DNA of 64,000 nucleotides. Source: AP-15 sp963735445. GTDB lineage: Bacteria; Pseudomonadota; Alphaproteobacteria; ATCC43930; CGMCC-115725. Below the pieces are notes generated by a model. The model searched no databases. It was not told where the DNA came from and saw nothing but the letters and a program-made list of their open reading frames with translations. Of this stretch, positions 26,264 to 36,723 are shown one piece after another. The DNA lies in the NCBI GenBank assembly GCA_963735445.1, contig CAVTLC010000043.1, positions 62,001 through 126,000 on the forward strand, in the 5' to 3' direction. The first letter of the stretch is position 1, and each line of letters starts with the position of its first letter. The position numbers were made by a program, and so were the translations under genes.

Positions 26264-27346
26264 ATGAAGGTCTCGTTTTTCGAAACCGCACACTATCTGC
26301 CGCCGCGGCAATTGCCGGCGGAATGGCCGGTGCCGCCCGACGCTTACGATCGCGATGCCGGTGCACGATCCTATCGCGGGATGGTCGAACGGCTGCAGTT
26401 CGTCGAGGAATTGGGCTTTGACTGGATCAGTGTGGCCGAGCACCACTATTCGCCGCAGCGGCTAACACCAAACCCGGTCATCTCGGCAGCGAATCTGGCG
26501 GCATACGCGAAGAAGATAAAAATCGCGGTGCTCGGCCCGATCGTGTCGCAAAGCAATCCGGTAAAAATCGCCGAAGAGCTGGCGATGCTCGACAATCTGA
26601 TCCCTGGCCGTCTGGTCGTCGGATTATTGCGCGGCATCACCGGCGAATACCTGACCTATGGCCTCAATCCCGCCGAAGCCCGCGAACGCACAACCGAAGC
26701 GATGGAGCTGGTCCTCAAAGCCTGGACCGAGCCGCAGCCCTTTAGCTGGCAGGGGCGGCATTTCCAGTTCCGCACGGTCGCGGTCTGGCCGCGGCCCATT
26801 CAACAGCCGCATCCACCGACCTATGCTCTCGGGGGAAGTCGTGAATCCTGCGACTTCGCAGCTCGCAACCACCTCGGCCTCGGCATTGCCTACATCCCGT
26901 TTGCGGAAGTCGGCAAAGCCACGAGTTATTATCGTGCGCAATGCGCCGAATATGGCTGGGAGCCCACGCCGGAGCAGATCATCTACCGCGCCAACATCCT
27001 GATCGGCGAGACCGATGCCGAGGCGCAGCGAGTGCTGGAAACATTGCCGTCCGTGGCCGGCTCATTCCCGCCACGCGCCACCGTGCGGGAGGCTTTGCGA
27101 CAGCTCGATCGGCGCAACCTCGCAGGTGAAGCAAGACCGGCGATGCTGGGCCGCACCGGAACTCACACAAATTTCTTCGGCGGCCCTGATACCATCGTCG
27201 ACCAGATCAAGCACTGCCGCGCCGAGAGTGGGGCCGGTGTCATCGATTTGATGTTCCAGATCCCCGGTTCCGCTGATCTGAGCTTCTTGATGCGCTCGCT
27301 CGAACTGTTCGGTAATAAGGTGCTGCCGCACATTCGCGACGTTTAA
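26264..27346 (+). CDS. LLM-class flavin-dependent oxidoreductase, paralog B
   Basis: 360 residues, tandem duplicate of the preceding gene. Shared blocks: EHHYSP, IKIAVLGPIVSQSNPVKIAE, RLVVGLLRGITGEYLTYGLN and EPQPFSWQGRHFQFRTV. Differences cluster in the barrel loops, suggesting a changed substrate or a two-component heteromer such as luciferase alpha/beta. GGGGAGCG precedes ATG 26264, 31 bases after paralog A. Confidence 0.9.
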   Translation: MKVSFFETAHYLPPRQLPAEWPVPPDAYDRDAGARSYRGMVERLQFVEELGFDWISVAEHHYSPQRLTPNPVISAANLAAYAKKIKIAVLGPIVSQSNPVKIAEELAMLDNLIPGRLVVGLLRGITGEYLTYGLNPAEARERTTEAMELVLKAWTEPQPFSWQGRHFQFRTVAVWPRPIQQPHPPTYALGGSRESCDFAARNHLGLGIAYIPFAEVGKATSYYRAQCAEYGWEPTPEQIIYRANILIGETDAEAQRVLETLPSVAGSFPPRATVREALRQLDRRNLAGEARPAMLGRTGTHTNFFGGPDTIVDQIKHCRAESGAGVIDLMFQIPGSADLSFLMRSLELFGNKVLPHIRDV

Positions 27347-27385
27347 GACCGGTTTAAGACCCTGGGTTTCAAAGGATTGTCGATC

Positions 27386-28186
27386 GTGACGCAAGCGGGA
27401 GAGGCTTTTCGCGAAGGCCATGTTGAGGCCGACGGCTTTCGCATCCGTTATATGGCGGCGGGGGAGGGGCCTGCGCTCATCCATCTGCACGGCGCCGGCG
27501 GCTTGCGGCTGACGCCCGGCCACGATCTTTTGCGCCGGCAGTTTCGGGTTGTTGCCTTCGAGATGCCGGGCTTTGGGGAGTCGGAGGAAAACGATCGCAC
27601 GCGCGACCTGCCCGAACTCGCAGCGACGATGGGGAAGGCGGCCGACGCGCTCGGTCTCGGCGAGTTCAACCTGATGGGCACGTCGTTTGGCGGCAAGACC
27701 GCCCTCTGGCTCGCGGTGCAGCAGCCCGCGCGGGTGCGGGCGTTGGTGCTCGAGGCGCCGGCGGCGATCCGCGTCCAGGGCAGCCAACCGCCTTCGGGAA
27801 CGCCGGAAGAGATGGCCCGGCGGCTCTACGCTCACCCCGAAAAGGTGGCGGCGCCACCGCCGCCCGACCCGGCGGTGCGGGCAAAGCAGACGCGACTGGT
27901 CGCGCGGCTGCGCGGGCCCGACCGCGATGCCGATCTAGAAGCGCAACTGCGCGGAGTCACGATTCCGACGCTGGTTCTGTTTGGCACGGTCGACCGGGTG
28001 ATCCCGCCGGAGATGGGGCATTTCTACAAGGAACTGATGCCCAACTGTCACCTAGTCTTTGTTTATGATGCCGGGCACGCGATCAGCACCGACCGGCCCG
28101 AAGCCTTCACCGAGGTCGTCGCCGATTTTATTGAGCGGCGCGAGGCTTTTGTGATCAGCCAAACCGAGACGGTGATTCACCCCTAG
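27386..28186 (+). CDS. Alpha/beta hydrolase (meta-cleavage-product hydrolase-like)
   Basis: Cytosolic hydrolase of 266 residues. GTG 27386 is chosen because AAAGGA lies ten bases upstream; TTG 27377 is too close to it. Oxyanion region HLHGAGGLRL, nucleophile elbow MGTSFGGKTA, acid in FGTVDRVIPP and histidine in YDAGHAIST. This layout matches BphD/HsaD-type C-C hydrolases and related esterases. It lies 39 bases after the LLM pair and is probably the last gene of the catabolic operon. Confidence 0.88.
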   Translation: MTQAGEAFREGHVEADGFRIRYMAAGEGPALIHLHGAGGLRLTPGHDLLRRQFRVVAFEMPGFGESEENDRTRDLPELAATMGKAADALGLGEFNLMGTSFGGKTALWLAVQQPARVRALVLEAPAAIRVQGSQPPSGTPEEMARRLYAHPEKVAAPPPPDPAVRAKQTRLVARLRGPDRDADLEAQLRGVTIPTLVLFGTVDRVIPPEMGHFYKELMPNCHLVFVYDAGHAISTDRPEAFTEVVADFIERREAFVISQTETVIHP

Positions 28187-28352
28187 CGGACCGATACGGG
28201 AGTACGGACGGCAACCGCGGAGCCATCTCAGCCCGATTTACGACAAATATTTACGGTTTATTGTTGCCGGTGCGGCAAAATTCGATATGCACTTTGGCGC
28301 CGGCTCGAGACGTCATGTCGGAGCCCAAGCGCGGCGATGTGGTCACCGCAGA

Positions 28353-29546
28353 ATGATGACAGCGGACATCGCTGATCGCCCAGGGAACGCTGAGTTGGGC
28401 TTCCCGCCGAATTTGGGATCCGCCATGCGACCTTGGATTATCGTTTTATCGAGCGCAGTCCTCGCCCTCGTCGCTGCGGTCGCGGTGATTTGGCCGGAGC
28501 TGACCGTTACGCCGCACACTGCGATGCTGTCGAACTTGAAGCCGCTGGTGCCGAGCGTAGCGGTGGTGGCGCTTGCTGCCTACGCGCTGTGCGCGATCTT
28601 GCTGACCTCAGGCGATCTGATCGAGGGCGCTTTGCGCGTGCGCTGGCACCTCGCGCGCAACCCGCCGCATCACGGACCGGCGTGGCCGGATTGGACGGCG
28701 GCTTTCGATAGGAACGGTTTTCGCCGGCTGGTGCCGCCCCGCGCTGCGGTGCAGCCCAACCCCGCTCCGGTGGGTGGGACAGTGGTGTTACGAGGCCCCT
28801 TTGAGCCGCGTGAGGCGAGGCGCGAGGTCGCCCGGCTATTCTACATTGGTGCGGCGCGCGCGCATTTCTTCAGCGCCGTCATCGTGCTCGCGGCCATAGT
28901 CGTCCTCGGCGCGGCACAACCTTATAGCCGGCTGTCCTTTATGCCCGGGCCGATCCCGACCGTGCCGGCGGGTTTGGCGGTTGCCGGGCTGGTGCTGCTC
29001 GCATTTCTCGCCCGAGTCGCGGTCGATGTCGCGGCCGAGCCGCTGATTGAGTTGATCTCGCGGCTGCCGGCCGAAACGGCCGAAGCCGGGCTACTGCGGC
29101 GCACGGCGGAACTATTGGCAACCGCGACGACAGTCAACCCGCCGAACACTGCGCCAGCGCCCATTGCGGCAGCGCAAATTCCGGAACGGCTCGGCGAGGT
29201 CCTTGAACAGGGCCACCGCGCGCTGTTCGATGCGATCGAACATCTGTCGGCCACCACCGACGGGCTGGCGACGACGACAAGATCGTCGATCGAGGCGCTC
29301 GAAGCCGCGTTTCGCGCGACCGAACAGCGGGAGCAAACCTACGCGCAACATGCCGTGCTCGACACCGCGGCGATGACCGATTTGCGCGACGCGGTCGCGG
29401 CATTGACCGGAATCCTTCAGAGCATTCGGAGCATGCCTGCCGCGGCCGAGGATGATCTCGCGCCGAGTTTGCCGCGCACAGACCGACAGCCCGATCTGGC
29501 GCTGGAGCTGCGTAAACTGCTCAAGGATCTCGAAACCGCGCCCTAA
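28353..29546 (+). CDS. Membrane protein with C-terminal coiled coil, function unknown
   Basis: About 397 residues; ATG 28353 or 28425 (MRPWIIVL) are both possible starts. Two transmembrane helices lie near the N-terminus (IIVLSSAVLALVAAVAVIW and VPSVAVVALAAYALCAILL), and two more in the middle (AVIVLAAIVVLGA and PAGLAVAGLVLLAFL). From about residue 240 a soluble helical part follows (ERLGEVLEQGHRALFDAIEH, TTTRSSIEALEAAFRATEQR) likely forming a coiled coil. The layout recalls MotA-like or phage-shock scaffolds but no family motif is visible. It stands alone, 165 bases after the hydrolase. Confidence 0.65.
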   Translation: MMTADIADRPGNAELGFPPNLGSAMRPWIIVLSSAVLALVAAVAVIWPELTVTPHTAMLSNLKPLVPSVAVVALAAYALCAILLTSGDLIEGALRVRWHLARNPPHHGPAWPDWTAAFDRNGFRRLVPPRAAVQPNPAPVGGTVVLRGPFEPREARREVARLFYIGAARAHFFSAVIVLAAIVVLGAAQPYSRLSFMPGPIPTVPAGLAVAGLVLLAFLARVAVDVAAEPLIELISRLPAETAEAGLLRRTAELLATATTVNPPNTAPAPIAAAQIPERLGEVLEQGHRALFDAIEHLSATTDGLATTTRSSIEALEAAFRATEQREQTYAQHAVLDTAAMTDLRDAVAALTGILQSIRSMPAAAEDDLAPSLPRTDRQPDLALELRKLLKDLETAP

Positions 29547-29613
29547 TCCCAAAATCAAATTGATGGAAACCCAGCATCGTGGTCCTGCGCGGCGTTGCCG
29601 CTGGTCGCGAAGC

Positions 29614-30660
29614 TCACGCCGCTGGGGTGCGCGTGATCACATCGGCGAGAAGATCGGCGGCGCGGCGGCATTCCTCCTGCGTGACGTCGAGATGGGTCAC
29701 GGCCCGCACGGTTCGGGCCGCAAAGGCCGAGACCAAAACGCCCGCCTTGGCGGCATGCGCGACAATGGTCGCCGCGTCGGGCGCCGCCGCGGTCATGTGG
29801 AAGATCACGATATTGCTCTGCACGGTCGCGAGGTCGAGCTCGACACCGGGCAGGCCCGCGAGCCGCTCCGCCAACAGCCGGGCGTTGGCATGGTCCTCGG
29901 CGAGCCGGTCGAAATTATGGTCGAGCGCCCATAAACCGGCAGCCGCGAGGATCCCGGCCTGGCGCATCGCCCCGCCAAACATGCGGCGGGCGCGATGGGC
30001 GCGCGCGATCGCATCCCGTTTGCCGGCAAGGACGCTGCCGACCGGGCAACCGAGCCCCTTTGACAACGCCACCGAAACCAGATCGAAGGGCGCGGCCAGC
30101 TCGGCAAGGCTGCGGCCGGACGCGACCGCGGCGTTGAACAGCCGGGCGCCGTCGAGATAGCTCGCCATCCCGAGCTCGCGCGCGGCCGCGCAGACTGCAA
30201 CGGCGTCCTGCTGCGGGAATATGACCCCGCCGCCGCGATTGTGGGTGTTCTCGACCGCGACCAGGGTTGTCGGCGGGAACACGATGTGACCCGGCGGTTT
30301 GTAGGCGGCCCGAAGATCGTCGGCGGTAAATAGCCCGCCCTGTCCGACAGCAGCGAACTGCACGCCGGAATTCGCCGCGCCGGCGCCCAATTCATGCCAG
30401 ACGATATGCGCCTCGTGACCGAGCACCACCTCGTCGCCGGGCCGCGTCAGCACCTTGAGCCCGATTTGGTTCGCCATCGTGCCGCTCGGGACGAACAGCG
30501 CCGCCTCCTTGCCCAGCAATTCGGCGACCCGTTCCTGTAGTAGGTTGACCGATGGGTCTTCGCCATACTGGTCGTCGCCGACCGGCGCCGCCGCCATCGC
30601 CTCGCGCATGCCCGGTGATGGCCGGGTCACCGTGTCCGAGCGCAGATCGATCGGGTTCAT
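29614..30660 (-). CDS. ltaE: Low-specificity L-threonine aldolase
   Basis: PLP enzyme splitting L-threonine or allo-threonine to glycine and acetaldehyde. 348 residues starting MNPIDLRSDTVTRPSPGMRE, the typical start. PLP lysine is in VSVALSKGLGCPVGSV; other blocks are GDDQYGEDPSVNLLQERVAE, LFVPSGTMANQIG, VENTHNRGGG and YLDGARLFNAAV. ATG 30660 overlaps the stop of the upstream hydrolase gene by ATGA, so the two genes are coupled. It ends 68 bases from the convergent membrane-protein gene. Confidence 0.95.
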   Translation of the reverse strand: MNPIDLRSDTVTRPSPGMREAMAAAPVGDDQYGEDPSVNLLQERVAELLGKEAALFVPSGTMANQIGLKVLTRPGDEVVLGHEAHIVWHELGAGAANSGVQFAAVGQGGLFTADDLRAAYKPPGHIVFPPTTLVAVENTHNRGGGVIFPQQDAVAVCAAARELGMASYLDGARLFNAAVASGRSLAELAAPFDLVSVALSKGLGCPVGSVLAGKRDAIARAHRARRMFGGAMRQAGILAAAGLWALDHNFDRLAEDHANARLLAERLAGLPGVELDLATVQSNIVIFHMTAAAPDAATIVAHAAKAGVLVSAFAARTVRAVTHLDVTQEECRRAADLLADVITRTPAA

Positions 30661-31541
30661 GATCGCAGCCCCATCAGTTCGAGCGCCGCTCGCCCCAACA
30701 GCCCGTAAGGATTGCCGAGGGTCTCGGGCAATTCGAAGTGATTGTAATGCTCGCCGACCAATAATCGCACCGGCTTGCCGGCGGCTGCGACGGCGGCGGC
30801 AAACTCGCGGTTCTGGCGCTGGAACTCCGGGGTCTCGCAAGTGCCGTAGGCGACGACAACAGGTGCGTGCAGCTGGTCGAGATGGCGGATCGGGCTCAAT
30901 GCCTCGACGCAGGCATCGTCAAACGCGACATAAGCGCTGCGCTTCGAGAGCCGCACCGGCGCCAACTCGTACATGCCTGAAATGAGCAGGCCGCCTTTGA
31001 TGATGTCGGCCGGCAGCTCGAATTCGCGGCGCCAATCCGTGGTCATCGCCACCGCCGCGAGATGCCCGCCCGAAGACTGGCCGCCGAGGTAGAGCCGGCT
31101 TGGGTCGCCGCCAAACCGGGCTGCATTGCGGTAAACCCAAGCGATCGCGCGGCGCACCTGATCGGCCAGTACAGTGAGATCGCCGGCCGCGTCCTGCACC
31201 CAGCTGAAATCGGGCACGACATAGTGCGCGCCGGCGGCAGTGAGCATTTCGGCGGGGCCGGCGTAACCCGCCGCGCGGCCGGCGCGCCATGCGCCGCCAT
31301 GGATGAAGACAAACATCGGGCAGCGATCGCCTGCCGCGCGATAGAGATCGAGCTGTTCGATTTCGGCGGATCCATAGGCGAAGCGCTCGGGTTCGCCAAG
31401 CCGCGCTCGCACCGCCGCACTGTCGCTTTCCCGGCGCCGGATCAGCTGTTCGCGATTGGGCGCATAAGCGGCCTGGTCATAGGCGGCATCGAGCGCCTGT
31501 TGGTCGTAATCGAGGAAGACCAGCGGAGCTTTGCTTGTCAT
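30657..31541 (-). CDS. Alpha/beta hydrolase, arylformamidase (KynB)-like
   Basis: 294 residues. HGGAW oxyanion motif (FVFIHGGAWRAG), nucleophile GQSSGGHLAA, and a late histidine in GEHYNHFELPE. The N-terminus FLDYDQQALDAAYDQAAYAP is shared with the Bna7/kynurenine-formamidase-like group. Start ATG 31541. It is translationally coupled with threonine aldolase downstream. Pairing of a formamidase-like hydrolase and a beta-elimination type enzyme suggests amino-acid catabolism, but no tryptophan pathway gene is present. Confidence 0.85.
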   Translation of the reverse strand: MTSKAPLVFLDYDQQALDAAYDQAAYAPNREQLIRRRESDSAAVRARLGEPERFAYGSAEIEQLDLYRAAGDRCPMFVFIHGGAWRAGRAAGYAGPAEMLTAAGAHYVVPDFSWVQDAAGDLTVLADQVRRAIAWVYRNAARFGGDPSRLYLGGQSSGGHLAAVAMTTDWRREFELPADIIKGGLLISGMYELAPVRLSKRSAYVAFDDACVEALSPIRHLDQLHAPVVVAYGTCETPEFQRQNREFAAAVAAAGKPVRLLVGEHYNHFELPETLGNPYGLLGRAALELMGLRS

Positions 31542-31638
31542 TTCACTCTCGTCACTTGTCAGCCGCCCAAACTTTCTTCCCTTGTCGCATCAGTGGTAAC
31601 CGCCGTCGGTGCTGGCGCTGGCCCTTTTCGGCCTGCCC

Positions 31639-32172
31639 TCATTTCAGCTTGTCGGTAACCGCCGCGATACCGGCATTTGCGCAGGCTTCGTCCTTGTCGC
31701 CGCCGGGCGAGCCGCTGACCCCAATCGCGCCGACCACGTCATTCCCGGCTTTGATCGGCACGCCGCCGCCGAGCGCAATGGTCCCCGCCGTGTCCTTCAG
31801 ACCCGCTACAGCCGGCTCGGTCAGCACCCGGTGCGCCCATTGCGCCGAAGGCTGCCGGAACGTGACCGAGGTAAACGCCTTTCGGCGGCTGGTCACGATT
31901 GTGTGAGGTCCGGCTCCATCATCGCGAAAAGCGATCTTCACCAGCCCGTCACGGTCGAGCACGGTGACACTGACATGATTACCGTCGGCCCGGCATTTGG
32001 TGAGCGCCGCCATCGCGATCGCCTCCGCCAGATCGAGCGACAGCGCCCTTTCATTCAGCAGGTTACAGCTGGCGCAGCCGCCGCCACCCGGATCGGCAGC
32101 CATTGCCGGCGGCGCCATGATAACCGCAGAAAACACCACGGCAAGACCAGCAAGCTTAGGGGTGAAGGACAT
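31639..32172 (-). CDS. Exported GlcG/HbpS family heme-binding-like protein
   Basis: 177 residues with signal peptide (KLAGLAVVFSAVIMAPPAMA). The mature part has a CASC pair then the GlcG/HbpS (DUF336) domain: LSLDLAEAIAMAALTKCRAD, VSVTVLDRDGLVKIAFRDDG, SRRKAFTSVTFRQ and GGVPIKAGNDVVGAIGVSG. Relatives bind haem or are encoded with glycolate and other oxidases. The 80-base gap to the divergent maiA gene contains both promoters. No functional partner is evident. Confidence 0.9.
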   Translation of the reverse strand: MSFTPKLAGLAVVFSAVIMAPPAMAADPGGGGCASCNLLNERALSLDLAEAIAMAALTKCRADGNHVSVTVLDRDGLVKIAFRDDGAGPHTIVTSRRKAFTSVTFRQPSAQWAHRVLTEPAVAGLKDTAGTIALGGGVPIKAGNDVVGAIGVSGSPGGDKDEACANAGIAAVTDKLK

Positions 32173-32252
32173 GGACGTTATCCTCGGCGCCTGATAACAG
32201 CCGGCTCGGCGGCCCCCGCCGCTAGGGCAAGGCAGGCATAGGGAGACGTAGA

Positions 32253-32891
32253 ATGAAGCTCTACACTTATTATCGCTCGCAGGCGAGTTTCCGCGTGCGT
32301 ATCGCGCTGAACCTCAAGCGCCTGGCGCGCGAAAACAGCTATCTGCACCTCGAAAAGGGCGACCAGTTCGCCGCCGAATACCGCGCATTAAACCCGCAGA
32401 TGATGGTACCGACCCTGATCGATGGTGCAGCCGAGCTGTTTCAGTCTCTGGCGATCCTCGAATATCTCGACGAACGCTATCCCGAACCGCCGTTGCTTCC
32501 GGCCGATCCGGAGGCGCGGGCCTGGGTGCGCGGGCTAGCGCTGATCAATGTCGCCGACTCGCACCCGCTGATTGTGCCGCGCGTGCGCCATTATCTGACC
32601 GACGTGTTGAAGCTCAGCGAGACGCAACTGGTGGCCTGGATCGGGCATTGGCTGGGCCTGGGTCTCGAGGCGATCGAAGCGCGGCTGGAGCGCCATCCCG
32701 AGAGCGGCGATTTCTGCCATGGCGGGCACCCGACAATCGCCGATATCTGCCTTGTAACCCAGGTGACGCCGGCCAAAAACTTCAACTGCCCGCTCGACGC
32801 TTATCGGCGAGTGATGCGGATCTACGATAACTGCATGGCGATCCCGGCGTTTGCCGATGCCCATCCGGCAAAGCAGCCCGACGCGGAATGA
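32253..32891 (+). CDS. maiA: Maleylacetoacetate isomerase (zeta-class GST)
   Basis: 212 residues, start ATG 32253 after GGAGA. The thioredoxin-like domain opens LYTYYRSQASFRVRIALNLK, matching the SSxSxR glutathione motif region of zeta GSTs with Ser replaced by the pair SQ. Further blocks: LNPQMMVPTLIDG, SLAILEYLDERYPEPPLLP, and HPTIADICLVTQVTPAKNF. It isomerises maleylacetoacetate to fumarylacetoacetate in tyrosine/homogentisate degradation, or handles gentisate products. No hmgA or fahA is adjacent. Confidence 0.9.
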   Translation: MKLYTYYRSQASFRVRIALNLKRLARENSYLHLEKGDQFAAEYRALNPQMMVPTLIDGAAELFQSLAILEYLDERYPEPPLLPADPEARAWVRGLALINVADSHPLIVPRVRHYLTDVLKLSETQLVAWIGHWLGLGLEAIEARLERHPESGDFCHGGHPTIADICLVTQVTPAKNFNCPLDAYRRVMRIYDNCMAIPAFADAHPAKQPDAE

Positions 32892-32926
32892 AGGCGGCTC
32901 AGCCCGAAGCTTTTCCAATTTGCCGA

Positions 32927-33848
32927 TTATGATCCCTGGGCGTAGGCGCGCGCAGTGGATGCGAGCCCTGTCTCCGACGAGACCGCCGGCATCCAGCCGA
33001 GGACGCGGCGCGTCTCGGCGTCGTCCACCAGCAGCGGCGAGGTCAGGCGACGCAGTGCCGGCCGCAGTACCGGCAACAGACTGAGCCCGGTAAACAAGGC
33101 CGCCGGCGCTGGGAACAGCCGCACTCGCCGCCCGAGTCCGCTCGCCAGCGCCTGTACGAGTTCGGGTATCGAAAGATCATCGGCATCGCGCGCCAGCAGC
33201 AGACGACTGGGCGCGGCCGGATGCGTACAGGCCAACACCAGGAGATCGACCAGGTTGCCGAGAAAGATCATGCTGCGGCGGCTGTCGACACCGGCGAACG
33301 GCAATGGCACACCGCTCGCGGTCAGCTTGATCAGCGCCCTTAGATTTCCTTTAACTCCGGGCCCGTAAACCAGCGGCGGGCGGAGGATGACGAGATCGAC
33401 CCCGGTCGCGCCTGCCGCCGCAGTGATCGCGTGCTCGATCGCGAGCTTGGCGCGGCCATAGGCATCTTGTGGCGATGGCGGGTCTGTGGCGGTAAAGCGG
33501 CGGCCGGGCGGCGTCTCCTCGCCCATTGCGCGGATCGAGCTGATATGAACCAAGCGGCGAACACCGGCGGCATCGGCGGCCCGCACCAACGACGCCGCTG
33601 CTTTCGCCTCGGCTAATACCGGTCGCCTCGTTGACTGGACGGTGGGCGCTCGTCGCGAGATGGACGATGATTTCGATGCCCTCGAGATGGGCTTTCCAAT
33701 CGGTGTCCGGGCGAATGTCGCCGATCGGCCGCGATTCGACTCCCGCGATCGGTTCAGCTTTCCCGCGCGTGACGCCCCGAACCTCATGGCCGCGCTGCAC
33801 CAGCTCGCGGCACAGCGCGCGGCCGATAAAGCCGGCAGCGCCCGTCAC
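32927..33848 (-). CDS. NAD-dependent epimerase/dehydratase (extended SDR), frameshifted
   Basis: N-terminal frame from GTG 33848 reads VTGAAGFIGRALCRELVQRG with the GxxGxxG motif, then VHLATSAHRPVNEAT. Near 33620 the frame changes to LAEAKAAASLVRAADAAGVR and continues with the active-site region HISSIRAMGE, DAYGRAKLAIEHAI (YxxxK) and LVYGPGVKGNL, ending at 32927. About ten residues normally found around the break are missing, so this may be more than a one-base error. The start is unusually short for the family. Such enzymes modify nucleotide sugars or lipid-linked sugars; the divergent glycosyltransferase supports an envelope polysaccharide role. Confidence 0.75.
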
Positions 33849-34012
33849 CAGTATGTGCGGCAGTCTTCGCCTCCCATCCGGCAGTCGATGATTTGATTAG
33901 AAGCGGTTCTCCAGCGGATGGATTAAAGAGGACGGCATGTATGGACAAGAGCGTCCTTACTCTGCTCGCGATCGCCGCGACTGCCACTTGACCTCGCGCG
34001 ATACCATCGGCG

Positions 34013-35219
34013 TTGCGATGGCCGAGCCGTTTTCCGCACTGCTCCGGCCGGCGGCGCCCGAAGCTGCTGTTTCTGGTCACCGAGGATTGGTACTTTTGCT
34101 CACATCGCCTGCCGGTGGCGCGCGCTGCGCGCGATGCCGGATTTGATGTTGTCGTCGCGACGCGGGTCCAGGATCACGGTGCGCGGATCCTCGCCGAGGG
34201 ATTGACGCTGCGCGCTTTGGCCTGGCGACGGCGCGGCGACGGGATCGCCGGGTCGGTGCGGGCGATCGCAGCAATCGCGCGGCTCTATCGCTCTGAGCGA
34301 CCCGACATCCTTCACCATGTCGCGCTGAAACCGGTGTTGTTCGGCAGCCTGGCCCGGGCATTCGCTTTTGGCGCTGCGCGTGATGCGCCGGCGGTGATCG
34401 ATGCGGTGATGGGGTTGGGGTCCGGTTTTTCGGCAACCAGCATCGCGGCGCGGCTGCGGCGCTTGGCGCTCGGATTAGTGCTGCGTTTTGCGGCTGGTCG
34501 GCGCCCCAGCCAAATCATCGTGCAAAACCCCGAGGACGGCGCCGCGCTCTCCGCTCTCGGGGTCGAGCGGTCGCGGATATCGCTGATCCGCGGCTCCGGC
34601 GTCGATGTCCAACATTTCGCGCCGCTACCGATGCCAAAGGGCAATCCGGTCGTCGTCGCCCTCGTCTCGCGCATGCTGCGCGACAAAGGCGTGCTCGACG
34701 CCGTCGCCGCCATCCGGCGCTTGCGGCAGCGAAACCTGCCGATCGAACTTGTCCTGGCGGGACCTCCGGACCCGGACAATTCAGGGTCGCTGTCGGAGGC
34801 TGAACTGTTATCGCTTGCCGCGGAGCCGGGAGTGACTTGGCTGGGTGCAGTCGAGGATGTTCGCGAGGTCTGGCAACGCGCGGCTATCGCCGTCCTGCCG
34901 TCAACCTATGGCGAGGGTGTGCCGAAGGCATTGCTCGAAGCCGCCGCCTGTGCCCGGCCGATCATCGCGAGCGATGTTCCCGGCTGCCGCGAGGTGGTCC
35001 GGACGGAGAATAATGCCAGCGGCATCCTTGTGCCGCCGCGCGATTTGGTTGCGCTCACCGAGGCGATCGCCGCACTCGCCGCCGACCCCGGACGGTGCGA
35101 AGAGATGGGAAATAACGGCAGGATACTGGTCGAAGACCCGCTTCGCCGAAGGGATTGTCGCGCGCGAGACCCTGTCGCTCTATCACATCGCGCTCGCCGA
35201 AAGAGCGGTGTCGCGATGA
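34013..35219 (+). CDS. Family 4 glycosyltransferase (GT-B), frameshift near the end
   Basis: About 400 residues. N-terminal domain KLLFLVTEDWYFCSHRLPVA, acceptor region ILHHVALKPVLFGSLARAFA, C-terminal donor domain VALVSRMLRDKGVLDAV, PSTYGEGVPKALLEAAACAR with the E-x7-E motif, and SDVPGCREVV. An extra C near 35138 diverts the frame; the true end reads RFAEGIVARETLSLYHIALA and stops at 35219. The start is unclear: TTG 34013 is in frame, while ATG 34018 would need another shift. Resembles PglA/WbpL-neighbour transferases acting on undecaprenyl-linked sugars. Overlaps DUF423 gene start by ATGA. Confidence 0.85.
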
Positions 35220-35584
35220 TCCGCGCCTGGCTTGCGGCTGCGGCGATCGGCGGCTTTTTGTCGGTTGCGGCCGGGGCGGTTGCAGCGCATCTGGCGAGCA
35301 GGAATGTGCACGCCGCCGAACTCCTTCGCACTGGCGCGCTTTACGGCATGGTTCACGCTGCCGCCCTTGTTGCGCTGGCGGCCATCGCTGACCGCAGTAC
35401 CCGCTTCAGCATGCTTCTGGCGATTGCGGGATGGTGTTTTGTGATCGGGATCTGCTTGTTCAGCCTCAGCCTGTTTGCGTTGGCATTGACGCAGTATTCT
35501 TGGTTCGCCGCGGTGACGCCGTTTGGCGGGACGGCGTTGTTGGTTGGGTGGGCCGCGCTCGGGCTCGGCGCCGCTCGCCGGTGA
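35216..35584 (+). CDS. DUF423 small inner-membrane protein
   Basis: 122 residues with four predicted transmembrane helices: LAAAAIGGFLSVAAGAVAAH, GMVHAAALVALAAIA, MLLAIAGWCFVIGICLFSLS and FGGTALLVGWAALGLGA. The motifs GAFGAH-like AGAVAAHLAS, TGALYGMVHA and GWCFVIGICLFSLSLF are those of DUF423 (YgdD). ATG 35216 overlaps the glycosyltransferase stop by ATGA. Function unknown for the family. Confidence 0.9.
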   Translation: MIRAWLAAAAIGGFLSVAAGAVAAHLASRNVHAAELLRTGALYGMVHAAALVALAAIADRSTRFSMLLAIAGWCFVIGICLFSLSLFALALTQYSWFAAVTPFGGTALLVGWAALGLGAARR

Positions 35585-35678
35585 ATTTCGAGAGGATCAC
35601 GGCCATCTCGGGATTTCGAACAGGATTTGCGCGCCGGATTGCGACACTGATGGCAAATTTTCGAAGCGAGGACTGGCA

Positions 35679-36605
<927 letters not shown>

Positions 36606-36723
36606 GCAGCCCCGGGTCGAGTGACAGTGTTGTTGCCGTATTGTGACAGCAGGGCGATAATATCCGCTCGCAAATGGTTAGAGCGCGCTTCCAATCTCGC
36701 GCAATTTGCTAGATAGAGCAGCG

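Noticed and set aside
27377..27385. TTG 27377 as start of the alpha/beta hydrolase
   Set aside because: The AAAGGA ribosome-binding site directly abuts it; GTG 27386 has proper spacing.
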